Source: Mortierella alpina
Lineage: Eukaryota; Mortierellomycota; Mortierellomycetes; Mortierellales; Mortierellaceae
Reading direction: 5' to 3'
Assembly (NCBI GenBank): GCA_029449245.1
Contig: JANATF010000013.1
Coordinates: forward strand, 1,116,001 to 1,180,000
DNA length: 64,000 nucleotides
A program made the position numbers and the translations under genes. The notes under the pieces are model-generated. The model was not told where the DNA came from. It saw only the letters and a program-made list of their open reading frames with translations, and searched no databases. Of the stretch, positions 62,623-64,000 are shown one piece after another. How positions within the stretch are numbered: the stretch's first letter is position 1; the number at the start of each line of letters is the position of its first letter.

Positions 62623-63170
62623 AGCCAACCACTTGAAAAAACACCTTTTTTGGGGTGCGAAGACAGACCACCTCCTCGTGGTGCACCCTGGGCAGCTGGG
62701 GGCAATGCTCTCTTGTTTTTCAGAGTAGCACCCCTAGCTGGCGAAGAGTCTGTTATCCTCTGGGCGAGCTGTGTGTATCAGCCATGTGTTCGAATTTGGG
62801 TAGTGCAAAAAAAAAATAGACTTGGAAATTTTATTCCTTGGTCTGTGCAGAAGCCATGCCTTGAGCTCCTTTTTTGACGAATGTTCAGCGGCACATATAC
62901 TTTTCGACCATGTGCGGACTTTATCTTGATACTCACTTTTCTTGATCCTGCTTTCCTTCTAACGCTCATAGTTACCATGGGTGATGTTCACCTCATCGCC
63001 ATACCGAAAGTCAACAGGAGAAGGCCGCTAAAAACCAGAGCCAAGTGCGCTTCTCCTTGTCCAACTTACATCTTTTGTGCTATCTGTTTTACTCTACCTC
63101 TCAGCGCATGCAGTTCGTATCACAGTTGATAGAATGCTCGGTACACAGGACAAAGTACAATAAAGCGGTC
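62623..63170. other. Non-coding spacer with small hairpins
   Basis: Just after the satellite, CACC(N8)GGTG near 62642-62657 and ACCAC(N6)GTGGT near 62668-62683 form short hairpins, followed by imperfect inverted AGCTGGGGGC/GCACCCCTAGCT. Nothing identifiable is encoded to 63170. Confidence 0.35.
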
Positions 63171-63310
63171 GATGGTACAGATTGACACTCGCGTTTATTC
63201 TTACAAGTCGACAACAGGACACAAGAGAAACCATCACTTCGATGGTACAGATTGACACTCGCGTTTATTCTTACAAGTCGACAACAGGACACAAGAGAAA
63301 CCATCACCTC
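63171..63310 (+). repeat. 70-bp tandem duplication, two copies
   Basis: 63171-63240 and 63241-63310 differ by one base (ACTTC versus ACCTC at the end). Each contains GATGGTACAGATTGACACTC. The near identity implies a very recent duplication or an assembly artefact. Confidence 0.93.
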
Positions 63311-64000
63311 TCGCCATCTATTTCTCTCTCTATCCCTGTGTCTCTCTCCCGCTCTCTCCTTCGCAGTTCAGATCTCCCGCATTTTTTCGGACCACTTGCA
63401 TTCATCCCCTTCATGATTCACTTGATTCCACCACCACCACGTGTCAACGCCTCAGTCGACAGAGATCTCCCATGCTGTCCCAGTATCTGTCGAGTATAAG
63501 CTGGTCTCTACTGTCCTCCTCCTATTGCTCTTGCTGCTGCTCTCTGGTGCAAATGAGGCTGGCTATGCTGCTGTTGCGCCAATCGCGGCCCTCGCGATCG
63601 ATCTCCTTCTCACATCGTTCGCCAATCCTTTACGCTCAGGTCGCGCTGCCACCACCACCACCACCACCACAAACATTTTCTGGGACATGGGTCTTGGAAG
63701 AGCTGCGGCTGCAGCCATTGCAGAAGCGAAAGGCTGTATAGGAAGAGCGCATCGCCAAGGGCTTCTCTACCATCAACGAACGGGTCCATTCCACAACTCA
63801 GACAGTGAAGATGCGAAAAACAAGAAAGGAGGAGCATCGATATGACATTCTCATTTCTGCTCGTACAAGGATCACTTTACTCACACAAAGCTACTGTGCA
63901 TTCCTGTTCTACTCTCGAAATTTGACAATCCTGACTCAGTGCACTACGCGCGATCACGAAGTTATCGCGACCCGAAAAGGGTAAACAACAACTACTAGTA
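63311..64000. other. Right edge, possible start of an unresolved gene
   Basis: CT-rich DNA (63310-63380) precedes a plus-strand frame from ATG 63472 that includes a proline run and LEELRLQPLQKRKAV, then a TAG at about 63739, and continues open in the same frame (EERIAKGFSTINERVHSTTQ). The stop inside coding-like sequence suggests a pseudogene, an intron I cannot place, or a chance frame. A competing frame gives polythreonine. I do not call a gene. Confidence 0.25.

Noticed and set aside
61870-62728. Open frames of 22-residue repeats on both strands
   Set aside because: They result from a 66-bp satellite; 65- and 67-bp units shift the frame and both strands are open alike, so no protein is claimed.
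1-64000. CRISPR arrays, bacterial operons or insertion sequences
   Set aside because: The arrays present have no spacer pattern, genes carry spliceosomal introns, and no transposase or terminal inverted repeat was recognised.

Overview
This window looks like nuclear DNA of a filamentous early-diverging fungus, most likely of the Mortierella group. The evidence is short introns with GTAAGT/GTATGT donors and TACTAAC-like branch points, CT-rich 5' leaders, rapidly diverging F-box/LRR-like proteins, an ADAM-type metalloprotease, a WD40/TRP-like channel and, above all, very large NACHT-pentapeptide-WD40 proteins. The taxon is inferred from protein families and gene structure, not from a marker gene.

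Left part (1-31.7 kb), mostly single-copy genes: a senescence/spartin-domain protein cut by the left edge (-); a cytochrome P450 with a 23-nt micro-exon (-); a broken F-box fragment followed by an intact F-box protein (+); tRNA-Asn (-); a full-length PDR-type ABC transporter (-); UDP-N-acetylglucosamine pyrophosphorylase (+), converging on ribosomal protein eS21 (-); a small putative gene (+); a second F-box protein (-), divergent from a multi-exon TRP-like channel with a beta-propeller-like N-terminus (+); and a secreted six-cysteine protein (+).

Middle part (32-58 kb): three paralogous STAND/NLR-like genes, all on the minus strand. Each has a disordered N-terminus, an ARM-like helical region, a NACHT ATPase, a pentapeptide-repeat segment and a WD40 array. 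Their WD arrays hold about 15, 14 and 9 units of 42 residues (126 bp), nearly identical except at a few hypervariable positions. Genes 2 and 3 form a tandem duplication that includes about 1 kb of upstream DNA; their difference in length roughly equals five WD units. Interspersed are an ArsB/citrate-type permease (-), a small coiled-coil ORF (+) and an ADAM protease (+).

Right part (59-64 kb): gene-poor and repeat-rich. It has a truncated, possibly Ski8-like first exon, a roughly 160-bp tandem repeat, GGA and CA/CT microsatellites, an 11-12 unit 66-bp satellite and a perfect-looking 70-bp tandem duplication. No complete gene can be supported there.

The most interesting system is the STAND trio. 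It has the sequence hallmarks of a repeat-shuffling recognition repertoire: ligand-facing WD repeats that vary in number and at hypervariable sites, and shared variable cassettes between paralogs. This parallels the fungal NACHT-WD40 (HET-D/E-like) non-self recognition genes, but it has a different N-terminus and a pentapeptide segment between ATPase and sensor.
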